Positions 24,337 through 36,035 of a DNA stretch of 64,000 nt are shown here, piece after piece. Under the pieces are notes generated by a model, which had not been told where the DNA came from, searched no databases, and was given only the letters and a program-made list of their open reading frames with translations. Numbering within the stretch: position 1 is the first letter of the stretch; every line of letters starts with the position of its first letter. The position numbers and the translations under genes are program-made. The DNA comes from Planococcus citri. Lineage: Eukaryota; Arthropoda; Insecta; Hemiptera; Pseudococcidae. The stretch is taken from positions 34,010,836 through 34,074,835 of the forward strand of contig NC_088681.1 in NCBI RefSeq assembly GCF_950023065.1, in the 5' to 3' direction.

Positions 24337-27300
24337 ATGAGTGAATTGATAAAATCGTTGAAAGAGAAATCAAAAAAGCGAAAAAAGCTATTAGCTCAAA
24401 CCGTAAGTACTTGCAACTCCTTTAATTATAATTATATTGCATCTCAAATCAATAATTCTTTTGTTTTTCTATCAATTGTTCACAGTTTGGAATTCGTAAT
24501 ATCAAAGAGTTACACGTTGCGCTGGGTAGGAATACCGGCAATAATGGTAAAAATTACAATAAATTCAAGTGCGATTCCAAAATGCATCCTCGTTCATCTC
24601 GTACCGAGCAAGTAAATGGAGTACTGTACAAAGGATCTTCAACTTTCCTCAAGGTACTTCATCATTCGTGCGCTCGCATGATTTCAAACTGTATTATGGT
24701 GTAAATTTTTTTTATCACTAAGTGACTAGAACGTGAAACTGTTTCATAGTTTCAGACTTTCATGACGAATTGGGAATGTAGATAATTTGTAAAAATTCGC
24801 GATATAAATTCAATACTTTGATAAACACGAATCTGAATATTGATAAACTTTGAAAAAGGCAATCAATTGAAATAATCAATACACTTTAATCGTGAAAATG
24901 TCACATTTCTACTGTTCGAATATCACTTAAAAACGCTGATAATTTTCTCATTCGATCTAGATTTCTAAATTGGTTTCATTTATTGTCATAGTACCTGATT
25001 TTCTAGAAAATTAACTCATCAACGAAGACGGTCCGAGCTTCATATATTGATGATTGATAACACCGAAGAACAATCAACAAATATTACAACAGCAACACTA
25101 GACAATTCTGCCGGAATTTATCAACTTGAATAGCTACGATGAAAATAACACAATTTAGTTCTGCACGGTAAGTAAGGTGAAATGTTTGATGAAAGTATTG
25201 AATATTGAAATTTACTACTGGCATAAGTCAATGTAGAAAATGTTACTGAAGATGAACGAACAAATAATATACTTGAACTAAAGATTGAGAGAAGTTATGC
25301 TGTCAATGACGAACTCGTTTGTATGTATTTGTTCTAAGTAATAAGTATCATCTTAAGTAATTACAAACGGAAGGTAGTAGTATTAAGTTACGATGAGTTT
25401 TTGTTCTATTTAACTCTCAAGTATCTACATCCAAATATCATCTAAAAACACTGATAACGTCTTCCATTCGATCTAAATTGTGTTATTTTCATCGTAGCTA
25501 ACTTACTCATTCAAAATCTTTTACTTCAGTGACTTCATATACCTAGGTAGTTTATTCAAGTTGATACATTCCGGAAGATTTGTCTAGTGTTGTAATTTGT
25601 TGATTGTTCTTCAGTGCTATCAATAATTATCGATAGGTATACCAAGTTCGGACCATCTTCGTTGACTAGAATTGAAAGTAAAACTAAAACAAAACACAAC
25701 TAAACCGTTTAGCATATTGTGCTCGCTCGTAGGCACTAGTTGAACGGTTAAATATAATGCTCGCTTCAAACGAACCATCTTCTTTGATGAGTTTAATTTC
25801 TAGAAAATCTTCACAAATATGAATTACTTAACTACCGATCCAAAATCACGATGCAAATTGAAAGTAAAACCAAAACAAAACACCACTAAACCATTTAGCT
25901 AGTATGTACGTGCTTGCTCGTAGGCACTAGTTGAACGGTTAAATATTATGCTCGCTTCAAACGGACCATCTTCGTTGATGAGTTTAATTTCTAGAAAATC
26001 TTGACAAATAAGAATTACTTAACTACTGATCTGAAATCACGATGCAAATTGAAAGTAAAACTAAAACAATCAGCGAACATCATAATCGTGATTATGTATT
26101 GTTATTTGATGATCTGAGATCGCCAATAGAAAACTCACTTTTGCCCTTGATTATAGTTGTATAATGAGCTCTTTATACACATAATTTACGAAAAACAGTA
26201 TATGTGACACGGGTTAAAAGTGCGGTGTTATAAACTCGTACGTTATAGCCCTCGCCTACGGCTCGGGCTATAAAGTACTCGTTTATAAAGCCGCACTTTT
26301 AATCCTTGTTACGTAATATACTATTCATTTTGATGTGTTTCCAGGGTACTCGTTCCAGTAATCCACATAACGATTATTGTCAGCATTTTGTAGATACCGG
26401 ACAGCGTCCTCAGAATTTCATTAGAGATGTTGGTTTGAACGATAGATTCGAAGAGTATCCTAGACTTCGCGAATTAATCAAACTAAAGGTAACGTTGATT
26501 TAGTGCTGAAATTTAAACTTATTCAGAGTTCTAACATCTGTAAACTTTTGTAGGATGAACACGTTGCTTTAACATCAACACCTCCGATGTATTTGAAATG
26601 CGATTTACGGAAGTACAATTTATTAGATTTGAACAATAAATTTGATGTGATTTTAATCGAACCGCCGTTAGAAGAATACCAACGAACTATGGGCGCCACC
26701 AACTTGGATTTTTGGTCTTGGGAACAAGTTATGAACTTGAATATTGGAGCAGTAGCCGCTCCCCGTAGTTTCGTCTTTTTATGGTGTGGCTCGTCGGATG
26801 GTCTTGATATGGGAAGAAATTGTTTGAAGAAATGGGGATTCCGTAGATGCGAAGATATTTGCTGGATACGTACAAATATAAACAATCCTGGCCATTCGAA
26901 AAATTTAGATTCTAAAGCTATTTTTCAAAGGACCAAGGTGAGTTTCAATTTGTCTCAAAACTCAAATCGTGATCGCTTTTTATGCATATTAATAACGAAA
27001 GTTTCTTCTTCGCAGGAACATTGTTTGATGGGTATCAAAGGTACCGTACGAAGATCAACCGATGGTGATTTTATTCACGCTAATATCGATATTGATCTAA
27101 TTATCAGCGAAGAGAACGAGTGTGGATCTTTGGATAAACCGGTTGAAATATTTTATATTATCGAACATTTTTGTCTAGGAAGACGGAGGTAAATTGAGTA
27201 AATTCTAAGTTAAGCTAACGATGGTGTTACTCCAGATATCATAATGTTTTTTTTTCTTTCGTAGATTGCATATCTTTGGTCGTGATAGCACAATCCGACC

Positions 27301-27505
27301 AGGCTGGCTGACGTTAGGACCAGAGATAACTAATAGCAATTTTAGCGCCGATGTTTATTCGAAATATTTTACGTCATCAAGCATTACTACCGGTTGCACC
27401 GAACGTATCGAAGCTCTCAGGCCGAAATCCCCGTTACCAAAAGTAAAAGGAAACTCGGCTATTAGAGGAAGAACTTTCAGACATAATAGAGCTAGGCCAA
27501 GATAA
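24337..27505 (+). CDS. Mettl14: METTL14, non-catalytic subunit of the m6A mRNA methyltransferase
   Basis: Six exons are in phase: 24,337-24,402, 24,486-24,653, 26,345-26,488, 26,554-26,937, 27,016-27,188 and 27,265-27,505 (TAA), giving 391 residues. METTL14 pairs with METTL3 in the nucleus and helps bind RNA while METTL3 transfers methyl groups to adenosine N6. The basic N-terminal helix (MSELIKSLKEKSKKRKKLL) matches the family. The conserved core runs from YKGSSTFLKGTRSSNPHNDY through the MT-A70 domain. The METTL14-type EPPL motif (residues 162-165) replaces the catalytic DPPW. CEDICWIRTN, EHCLMGIKGTVRRSTDGDFIHA and HIFGRDSTIRPGW follow. The C-terminal tail is short (ends RGRTFRHNRARPR) and lacks the long RGG repeats of vertebrates; total length is close to that of fly METTL14. 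Intron 2 is 1,691 bp and full of repeats, and its donor (AAG/GTACTT) is weaker than the others. Confidence 0.97.
25010..25680. repeat. inverted repeat inside METTL14 intron 2
   Basis: Left-arm phrases at 25,010-25,160 return inverted at 25,475-25,680. Examples are TCAACGAAGACGGTCCGA against TCGGACCATCTTCGTTGA, CAATCAACAAATATTACAAC against GTTGTAATTTGTTGATTG, and GATGAAAATAACACAATTTA against TAAATTGTGTTATTTTCATC. Arms are about 150-200 bp with a central spacer of about 300 bp. It is probably a fold-back or MITE remnant. The right flank runs straight into a tandem duplication. Confidence 0.75.
25674..26070. repeat. tandem duplication of a ~188-bp unit in METTL14 intron 2
   Basis: Two successive copies begin at GAAAGTAAAAC (25,674 and 25,860), and the start of a third is at 26,051. 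Shared phrases include CTCGTAGGCACTAGTTGAAC, ATGCTCGCTTCAAACG and GTTAAATAT. The units have diverged by scattered substitutions. Part of the unit matches, in inverted sense, the outer left arm of the inverted repeat at 25,010. Confidence 0.8.
26198..26322. repeat. compact hairpin element next to the METTL14 exon 3 acceptor
   Basis: A 125-bp near-palindrome has arms AGTATATGTGACACGGGTTA... and its inverse ...AATCCTTGTTACGTAATATACT. The inner parts TATAGCCCTCGCC/GGCTCGGGCTATA and AAAAGTGCGG/CCGCACTTTT pair almost fully. It ends 22 bp before exon 3 of METTL14 (26,345), so the fold could reach the branch point and pyrimidine tract. It is probably a miniature transposon. Confidence 0.75.
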
Positions 27506-27756
27506 TTGTAAGAATTTGCGACTGATCATTCTTAATCATATCAAATATATCGTTATAAGTTTTCGTATCAAGTGGTTTTCTTTCTATATATTTACAAATC
27601 GTTAGTATTTGTTTAATTAATATTTAATATTTCAACCCTGAAAACACTTGAAGTATTGAAATATCGAATGAATGGTATTCGAATACTTACTCATTATTTT
27701 CACCGTTAGAAATACCCCTTCGCGTTTATTCGTTTCTAAAGCAATTCGTTAGAAAC

Positions 27757-29511
27757 ATGTTTCTTTACTTTATCATTTTTTTCCATGTTTCTAGTAGTTT
27801 CGCGTTTTTGAATTTTAAATTCACTGATTCACCTACCTTTACTGATGATCATTATATTCAAAATATCATCGCAATTTTAAATTCGGAGTATAAATTTTCA
27901 CACGTAACAATAATTTGCGAAAATGAAACGAATTTCTGCACTCAGATTTGTAACCAAGTGCGAGGTGTTTCTCTTCCTGTATCAATTTTCAAATTGAAAA
28001 ACTCGTCGGTAACGTTGCTAGGTGAATTGAATATATTTTACTTCAACTCGAGACATATCTTGCTGCACTTTATTCGCAAAAATTACCAACTTTTCAATGC
28101 CAAATCGTATTTCATTTTATTTTTGAAAAATTACGACGTGACGGAAATCCTGCATACTTTATGGATCAGATTCAAGATTCGTCGAATTATTCTGTTCGAC
28201 GGTATTGCCCCATACGATGGATCAGTCTATGATATTTTCTCAAACAGCTCGAAGAAGATCACTATTAACAACTTCGTTGCGAAGAATTTATTCAAATTGA
28301 ATAACTTTCAAAACACTACTCTAAGGATTACATTATTTGAACGTGTTCCCGAAGTGATGCAAATAGATGGTAAAGTATACGGAGCGAATTATAGACTATT
28401 GCACACACTTTCGAAGAAGCTAAATTTCACACCAATCGTCCAACGTAGCAGCGACAGAAGAAAATTCGGATCCTATTCAAAAGGAAAATACACCGGTGGC
28501 CTAGGTGATATCGTATATGGCAGAAGTGATATAGCTTGTAATGGTTATTTCATCCAAAAAACTCACACTGATGAATACCAGTATCTCGTCCCTATGAATA
28601 TGGATTACGTTTGCTTATTAGTTCCTAAAAGTGGTAAAATACCGAAATACATGGCACCTTTTAAATGCTTCCCCGAAGAAGTGTGGCTAGCTATGATGTT
28701 GGCTTTCGTATCTGTTGGACTGGTGAGATATTTCATACGTTACATACATCAAAATCATTTGAAATGGAAAGAAAATTCGAATATTTTATTAAATATATTT
28801 TCGGTAGCCATCAACATGCCGGTATCATTTCTACAATATAAGTATTTGAGTTCACGTATCATATTGATTATATTCCTTACCCAGATGTACGTAATTGTGA
28901 CGTCTTTCCAAGGATCATTGGTTATGTTACTCAGCGTGCCTCAATATTATAAGGATATAGACACGTTAGTCGAATTGAATCGTAGCGGTATGGAAATCAA
29001 ACTTGGCTCGTCCGGTCTAGTTCATGTTTTCGAACAAGATTCTACTTTGAGAACGATAGCTAAAAAAGTAGTCAAAGTTACAGATGACGACTTTCTTAAC
29101 TTTAATTTTACTTTTCTCGCTCGATTTATTCATCACAAACAGAAATTATTTCGTAATTTCTCCATCAAGAAACAGAATCGTAGCGTGATTGTTCATAAAA
29201 TTACGGAATGTCCTTTGATGTACTATACAACTTTTATCGTAGCTAAAAATTTTCCTTTTGTTGAAGAATTCAATTCGGTCATCGCATCTATGATCGAATC
29301 TGGCATAATCATGAAGTGGGATGGAGAGGTCATGGTTAAAATTCTTAAAGAGTTCAAACCCGAAGCTAATTTGAAACACGGTGACGAACAAATGGAGAAT
29401 AAGATATTTACGTTGAACGATTTGGAAGTCGCTTTTATGATATTAATTATCGGATATTGTTGCAGTATTTGCATATTTATTAGAGAAATTATTAAATCAA
29501 AAAGTAATTGA
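27757..29511 (+). CDS. divergent ionotropic receptor (IR family), intronless
   Basis: A single open frame of 584 residues starts with a signal peptide (MFLYFIIFFHVSSSFAF). A poorly conserved extracellular N-terminal part follows, then a ligand-binding S1 lobe (about 187-300, with LRITLFERVPEVM and GGLGDIVYGRSDIACNGYF). Next come a first membrane helix (about 308-327), a re-entrant pore segment (about 343-357), a second helix (about 363-386, RIILIIFLTQMYVIVTSFQG) and an S2 lobe. A last helix lies near 556-578. This is the ionotropic glutamate receptor topology with the degenerate binding lobes of insect chemosensory IRs, so it probably acts in a sensory-neuron membrane with IR co-receptors. 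The ligand is unknown. It begins 251 bp after the METTL14 stop on the same strand. The lack of introns fits the rapidly expanding divergent IR class. Orthology to a named IR cannot be assigned by eye. Confidence 0.9.
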   Translation: MFLYFIIFFHVSSSFAFLNFKFTDSPTFTDDHYIQNIIAILNSEYKFSHVTIICENETNFCTQICNQVRGVSLPVSIFKLKNSSVTLLGELNIFYFNSRHILLHFIRKNYQLFNAKSYFILFLKNYDVTEILHTLWIRFKIRRIILFDGIAPYDGSVYDIFSNSSKKITINNFVAKNLFKLNNFQNTTLRITLFERVPEVMQIDGKVYGANYRLLHTLSKKLNFTPIVQRSSDRRKFGSYSKGKYTGGLGDIVYGRSDIACNGYFIQKTHTDEYQYLVPMNMDYVCLLVPKSGKIPKYMAPFKCFPEEVWLAMMLAFVSVGLVRYFIRYIHQNHLKWKENSNILLNIFSVAINMPVSFLQYKYLSSRIILIIFLTQMYVIVTSFQGSLVMLLSVPQYYKDIDTLVELNRSGMEIKLGSSGLVHVFEQDSTLRTIAKKVVKVTDDDFLNFNFTFLARFIHHKQKLFRNFSIKKQNRSVIVHKITECPLMYYTTFIVAKNFPFVEEFNSVIASMIESGIIMKWDGEVMVKILKEFKPEANLKHGDEQMENKIFTLNDLEVAFMILIIGYCCSICIFIREIIKSKSN

Positions 29512-29525
29512 TTACAGTACAAAAA

Positions 29526-29531
29526 AATAAA
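29526..29531 (+). terminator. polyadenylation signal for the ionotropic receptor
   Basis: The hexamer AATAAA lies 15 bp after the TGA stop of the receptor gene and before the convergent BTBD1/2 gene. Confidence 0.55.
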
Positions 29532-29770
29532 TGGATTATTCACTAGAATATGTATTTAATTAAGTAAATTAGAGACATTTTAGATCGTAACTTCAGGTTA
29601 TAGAAAAATATCTTTACGAGAACGATAACAACCAACGGTGATGTTCATTAGGAAAATTCACAAGGTAACAAAAAATACATAAAAAAAATATTCTCAAGGC
29701 TTGTCGACTTCAGCAAAATGATTATAACAAACTAAAAGAAAAAAAATAAGTCTTCTTAGAAGTATAAGGA

Positions 29771-31648
29771 TTACGTATAAAATAATATTTGCGGAATCTG
29801 ACCGTCTTCAACAGAGGAACCATTATTATTGCCATTTGAATAAATGAATTGAAAAGTTATTTTACCATTAGGACTGTCTGCAAGAGCTTTACGAAGCCCT
29901 TTAGCCCCATAGTAAGAATCCGGCCCCTGAAAAAAGACGATTTTTCGATATAATTATAATTTTATTTTTGAAAATACGAGTGCAATTAATTTACACCGTA
30001 CGATCCGAGAATTGAGAATTAATTACCTGAATAGCAGCCGAAGCGATGTAACTAGTATTCCTAGCTATTTGTATAGGCTCAGAGAACAATACTTTGAATA
30101 TATTGGGAGTTCCGTCACCACTATAAGATGTATCATTCCGACCGAGAACTTTACCGGAAGATGCTTGAATAAGTTGTATGGATACTTTATAATCAGCTGG
30201 CTGATACACTGAACCGTATAGTCCATATCCGATAACATATATCGGTTGATCCACAGTGAATCTGTAACATTCGATACCCAATTCAGTAAACTCGATTTGC
30301 ACGTTATAAAATCAGTAAATTACATCGATAACACACCTTATTCTATCGCAAGTGCCACTATATCCCCAACGCATCTCAGTTTGTTGGAATCTATTGACAA
30401 ATAACTCGTTTCCAGTCATAGTGCTACGAGGAGTATCGAGGAAAGTAATCGATGGTTTAGGATTAACAGTGAAATACAAAAATATTGATACGATTTCTTT
30501 GTCAGTTAGTATTCCGGATTGAGCAGCAGTGCTGGCAAAATCTTCGATTGCCATTAATGGGAAACGTATTAATTTCAATGCTCGATCTAGCACAGTTCTT
30601 TGGTTATCCGCTGTAACTGGTAAGTTCTGACGTTTGCATTCAGCCTCGGCCCATCTGTAAGCAGAAAATTAGTGTGAAATCTTGAAGAGAAACCTTTGAG
30701 TGTAAAAAATATTTACCTCAGTACAGCGTGAAATAATTTCACTTCTTTAATACGTAATGTATCACGTTCTAAGACACAGCATAATGTATCTAGGTCCACG
30801 TCTATAAAATCTTCTGCTGTTATAGCATCCCCTGTATGCCGATCGATAGTTTTTAAACATAACGATGCTAACTGAGGTTCGTCGAAAAGTCGAGCCTGAA
30901 AATTGCTTCAATTAGAATTGATCTTTCTGACAGAATCATATCAAATAATAAATGCGCACCTGCGTTAATAACATAAAAGCGTTATCCGGTGATAGATTAT
31001 GCTGTAAGAATTCAACGCAATGTTTCTCCAATGCAGGTACCGCGTACTTTTTCGCAGTATATAAAGTAGTCATCACAGTCTCTGGTCCAATACGAACGCA
31101 GTCCGAATATAAAAATCTGTAACATATGTTCATTGAATTAATCAATAACTTATTCTCGTAACTTCTGTAATTAATTCGTCTAATTACCTCAATAGAGCAA
31201 AAAATGCTGCCGGTTCAACATCTGGTATTTCAATCTCATCCGATTTCATAGCCAAATTCCCGTTGAACATGGCATCGAAAACTTTACTACCGACAGATAG
31301 TACAAATTTATGAGCTGGGATTTTCTGCTTCTTTGCATCTTTACCGACAACGAAATGTACATCGGCTAGAGTTTCGTTATTGAACATGAATTCTATACGT
31401 TCTTTGATGCAGGTTTTTGAACTTTGCCAATTATATGGTACTTTGGCTGGTTTACTGGAGTCTCCGTTGGTGTTATCAGCATAATCGTCCGGGAAATACT
31501 TGATGGTTAGATTCTGCGATGAGGAGGAACGTTTGTTTTGAGAAAGTCTGTTGTTTCGATCGTTTACTGGCGGTACAACATCATCGGTGATGGCTAACTG
31601 TATTTGTAAAATTTCCGAAGTATCGAGCGAAATGTCAAATTTATCCAT
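29771..31648 (-). CDS. BTBD2: BTBD1/BTBD2 orthologue (BTB-BACK-PHR protein)
   Basis: Six exons in phase on the minus strand: 31,648-31,188, 31,116-30,960, 30,895-30,717, 30,654-30,337, 30,261-30,027 and 29,926-29,771 (TAA), giving 501 residues. An in-frame TAA upstream fixes the start at MDKFDIS. After a polar, probably disordered N-terminus, the BTB domain begins near residue 86 (TLADVHFVVG, IPAHKFVLSVGSKVFDAMF). The BACK region follows ([32 protein letters not shown]), then the C-terminal PHR domain (RWGYSGTCDRIR, GYGLYGS, GPDSYYGAKGLRK, NNNGSSVEDGQIPQILFYT). The phrases TVMTTLYTAKKYAVPALE and [17 protein letters not shown] identify BTBD1/2 rather than BTBD3/6. Vertebrate BTBD1 and BTBD2 are Cullin-3-associated and bind DNA topoisomerase I. 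The gene converges on the ionotropic receptor; the stops are 260 bp apart. Confidence 0.96.
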
Positions 31649-31890
31649 AGTATCACCCTCAATATGATAATGAAAAACTATACACAAACATTATTTGGCA
31701 GAAAAAATTTTACGTCGAAAATTCACGTTGTTCGATGATAAGTAGAAAACAACAAAAAGTGATAAACAATACAGGTGAATTTCAATTAAAAATACGTATT
31801 ATCATAAAAGATACGTAGGTACTTGTTTCGTAGTTTGGAAAATTTTGCAAGAAGTGTTTTTTTTTTGTTCACACTCACAGATGATAAGTG

Positions 31891-33087
31891 GGTGAGCGCA
31901 TCGGCCATTTTGTTCCCTGAGTGATAACGGACTAGTAAGTATGCATACAATTTCTCACGTAAAAAATGCAATTTTCTCAATAGTTCGCGAGTCCGGGTGA
32001 ACTTACGTGTAGTCTCAAATTAAAGACAATAAAATTTCCTATCAATCGATGTTAAATTTTGATCATTTCATGAAAAAATAACGACTTTATGAATACTTCA
32101 ATTTTACTGATTTCTGCGTACTACGTACGTCGTCTTTAAACTAAAAATACTCGAAATTTTCAGTGGACGCATAGGTATTTTAATACAGCAAAATGTTCGT
32201 TATTTTATCCTCTTTAAAATGAGCTATTACCGAAAGCTCTACATGCAACCGTTCAAAAGTTTTCGAAGTTGAAAGTTGGGAAAACAAGCTGCGGATGGTA
32301 AGTACTGAACTTTGAACTAATATTACTCGAAATTTTCAGTGGACACGTAGGTATTTTAATACATCAAAATGTTCGTAATTGTATCCTTTTTAAAATGGTT
32401 GTTTACCGAAAGCTCTACCTTCAACCGTTCAAAAGTTTTTGAAGTTCAAAGTTGCGGAAAGTGGTCAAATTGTGTTATCACTGTTATCAGTCACTTAGTT
32501 TTGATCAGTATTTTACTTTCCGCAACTTTGATCTTCAAGATCTTTTGAACGATGAGAGGTAGAACTTTCTTTATAAGCTCATTTTAAAGACGATAAAATT
32601 ACGAACATTTTGCTGTATTAAAATATCCATGTGTCCGTTGAAAATTTTGAGTAAAATTTGTTCAAAGTCAAATACTTACTGCCCGCAGCTGATTTTCGCA
32701 ACTTTCAACTTCGAAAACTTTTGAACGGTTGCATGCAGAGCTTTCGGTAATAGCTCATTTTAAAGAGGATAAAATAACGAACATTTTACTGTAATAAAAT
32801 ACTTATGTGTCCACTGAAAATTTCGAGTATTTTTACTTTAAAGATGACGTACGTAGTATGCAAAAATCAGTAAAATAGAAATATTCATTAAATCGTTATT
32901 TTTACGCGAAATGATCAAAATTTAACATCAATCGATAGGGAATTTTATTGTCTTTAATTTAAGACTGCATAACAGTTCACCCAAACTCGCGAACAATTTA
33001 AAAAATTGCATTTTTTACATAAGAAATTGTATGCATAATTACTGGTTCGTTATCACTTCAGGGAACAAAATGGTGGATGCGCTCACC
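31891..33087. mobile_element. 1.2-kb fold-back element upstream of BTBD1/2
   Basis: The sequence from GGTGAGCGCATC (31,891) returns inverted to GATGCGCTCACC (ending 33,087). The arms are about 570 bp (31,891-32,462 and 32,516-33,087), diverged by scattered substitutions, around a short centre. Each arm contains two tandem copies of a ~176-bp unit beginning near ACTCGAAATTTTCAGTGGAC (32,149 and 32,325 on the left), so four units are present in total. There is no coding capacity. It is best explained as a non-autonomous fold-back transposon. It begins 243 bp upstream of the BTBD1/2 start codon, within that gene's likely promoter zone. Confidence 0.85.
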
Positions 33088-36035
33088 TGGTTTATATAGA
33101 GCCCTAAGATGATTTCGTTTCAGTAGTTCGGTGAAAATACGCGGAGCGCTAGTGCAGTGCTGGAGCGCAACACTGTTGATTTTATGAAGAAATAAAAGGG
33201 TCATAAATTAAATAAATAAAATCCATATTATCCTTATTTGTTATTTATCCAAAAATTCAAAAATTCCAAAAATAAAAATAAATAGGCAATAAAATAAAGG
33301 AAAAGGAATTGATTTTCTCCTGTCCACAACGATAGCACTTGGTCAAGTAGTGAATTTCGATTCAATTTTTCTAATTATGTAAACAAATGAAAATTTCATA
33401 TTTTTACAATGATAATTCGAAACTTCTGAGTCCAATCTCTCAATTTAATAAAAAAAACATTCTTAAAAATTTAATCACTCCTGGAAAAATTGTTTCAAAA
33501 TTCATCACTTATGACTTAGCCAAGTGATCCCCAGGTAGGTAACGTTTACAGAATACGGCCCTAAATATATAGAGTGAAAAAAACTGGGTGGCTAATCCAG
33601 AAAAAAATCGCTCTGGGCGAACACAGTGCAACGAATGAAAGTAACCTTGGATATTCTTGAAAAATCAAAATGCACTACCTCAAAATTTCTAAAAAAAAAA
33701 AAAAAAAAAAAAATGGATATTTGTGAACATTTTTGTCATCTAATTTCGGAACAGTGAATAGTGATTTGAAAAATTGAAAATTTCATGTTCAATTGAGTAA
33801 AATTTTATCAATTTTGGACTTCGCGATTCTGATATTGAAACTAATAAATTGTCTTCATCTACAAAAATTCAGGCTTTGCCACATGTCTGTCCATATTGCA
33901 AACGGAGCAAAATGTGAAAAAATTCTTCATTCGATGCTCCGTTTTCACGAGTGATTTTTTTTTTTTCGTAAGTCCTGAAATACCCACCTTTTTTATTTTA
34001 GACCAAATTACGTTATTGTTTTATCAGAGTGAAGAAGATTAAAACACCATAGCCGCATGTTTGGTTTAGTTAGAAGAACCCATCCTTCTCTTCTTTTGAT
34101 GTTTAGTCCCATAAATAAAATTTAAACAGAGGACCGGTGTAAAGTAAAAAATTTGATGAAATGGAAAAATCGAAATTTTGTGAATAAGTCGATGATGAAT
34201 GATGATGATGATGAAGAAAAAGCAAGGGCATTGGAGAATTAAAATACGTATTACGTTGGTACCTACAGGGTGCCCAGAAATATTGGGTACCCCAAAGAAA
34301 GTTTTTCATTTAAAATATAGGCTGGCAACGTGAAATAGATGCATATGATTGGTGGAATTTTATCTCTCCAGTCCTACAACCAATCATCTGCTATCATTAT
34401 TATCATTCACCGTGACCAACCGAAGTATTTAGCAGAAAACTTTTTTAGGGGTACCCGATATTTCTGGGCACCCTGTATGGATTTTTAGAATTTAGTGTTA
34501 TAGTGTTGACATTTTTTTAAAAAAACATGGCCGTTTGATCTTGCAACAACTGAAAACAAAATAATAATAAGCTAGACCAAAAGAAAAAAAGATGAGCCAG
34601 AGGTGTTCGAAATTCGAATTTTTCAATTTTGATTTACCAAACGGTTTGTACATAATATGCGGAGCTAAAAGAGCGAAATACCCCTAAGAATGAAAAAAAA
34701 TCATCCTTTGTGAGCATTGTTAGGTATACCTATATTTAGTATCTACTCACTTTCTTTTGTAGGTAGTAGGTACCTTGTACTTTTTGTTGAATTGTTTTTT
34801 CTTTTATAAAATTTAACGACCTTTAGCAAAAAAAAATGTAATTTTATGAAATTCATCTATGTAGGAGTATTAATTTCTTTCGCTTGTGTCGACTTGGTAA
34901 ACATAATTTGTTTATTTATGTTTGAAAGCAGAAAAATCTGTATTATACAAAATTAGTTTTTATTCTTGCTGCTTGAATTTTTTTTAGAAAATAAAATGAA
35001 AAATTTAAATGACTAGGTACACAATTTGCAGCCGTTTAGGAGTTTGTTTTTTCATTTTTAATTTATTTCTAACAAATGACCCATTCTTTTAAGACCTACG
35101 TATATGCCTACTTAATTATATTCGTATATTAAGTAGGTATTCCAAAGCAAACAGCGTAATTAAATTTAGCACATCTACTCAATACCTAAGCCAAATATTA
35201 AATAGGTACTTACACTTAGGTACCGTGAGTACGTAAGCTGAAATAAAATCAAATTCCATAAATACCTATGGCGATTAAATTTTCAACGTTATTATAGTGG
35301 ATAAATACTGAGATGGATCGTTTTTGGCATTTTTTGGAAAATAGGCTGGGGGGGGGGGTGGGCGAAGGATCTAATGACCACAAAAGACTGTAGGAAAATT
35401 TTGGGTTCCTGGCTTGTTTCCATCACTTTTCAGCAGACTTCAAAATTTGGTGAAAACGGCCTACATTTTACCCCATTTAAGACATTCTATGAAAAAACTG
35501 AGAAAAATGTAAGAAAAAAAAACACTGCAAAAATTTGAAAATTCTGTAATGAGAAAACAATTTAAGGTGCTTAAAAGCATTACATTTTTGAGAAATATTT
35601 ATGTACCGGATGTACCAGAATAAGTGATTTTGATTCGTCGAAAAGGAGAGACATTTTTGTCAAGTAAAAATTTAAAAATTGAATAACCATCGAAAAAATA
35701 CGTGGTTGAGTGATTGTTACAACGGAGCACGATAACAGCTTTTGTTTTGCATTGAAACAATAACTCAAAACACACATTTTTTTTTTAGTTGCTGAATTTT
35801 TCAACTTTGACTTGAGGAATTTTGTTTCGATTTAGGGTTATCAAAACACATTATTCTGAGACACCAGGTACCCACTTGTGATAAAAGCATTAAAATTAGG
35901 TATGCAGGTATAAGTAAAATAAAAACGTTTGCAATTGCGAATAATCCAAATCGTAATAAAGCTTTAAGTATGTTTAAAATATCGAAGATTTTTAACTAGC
36001 ATACCTATTAAATATCAGAATCATAGATAATGAAT
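33088..36035. other. intergenic DNA with one MITE
   Basis: Apart from the element at 34,266-34,475, the interval is low-complexity (22-base A run at about 33,690, G run at about 35,348) or unique without exons. TAGGTACCT-type words are dense at 34,725-35,275. No gene is supported. Confidence 0.5.
34266..34475. mobile_element. 210-bp MITE with TA target duplication
   Basis: Terminal inverted repeats of at least 28 bp start CAGGGTGCCCAGAAATAT on each strand (left 34,266; right end at 34,475) with one or two mismatches. A TA dinucleotide flanks both sides. The ends and TA target fit a Tc1/mariner-type non-autonomous element. Confidence 0.85.
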
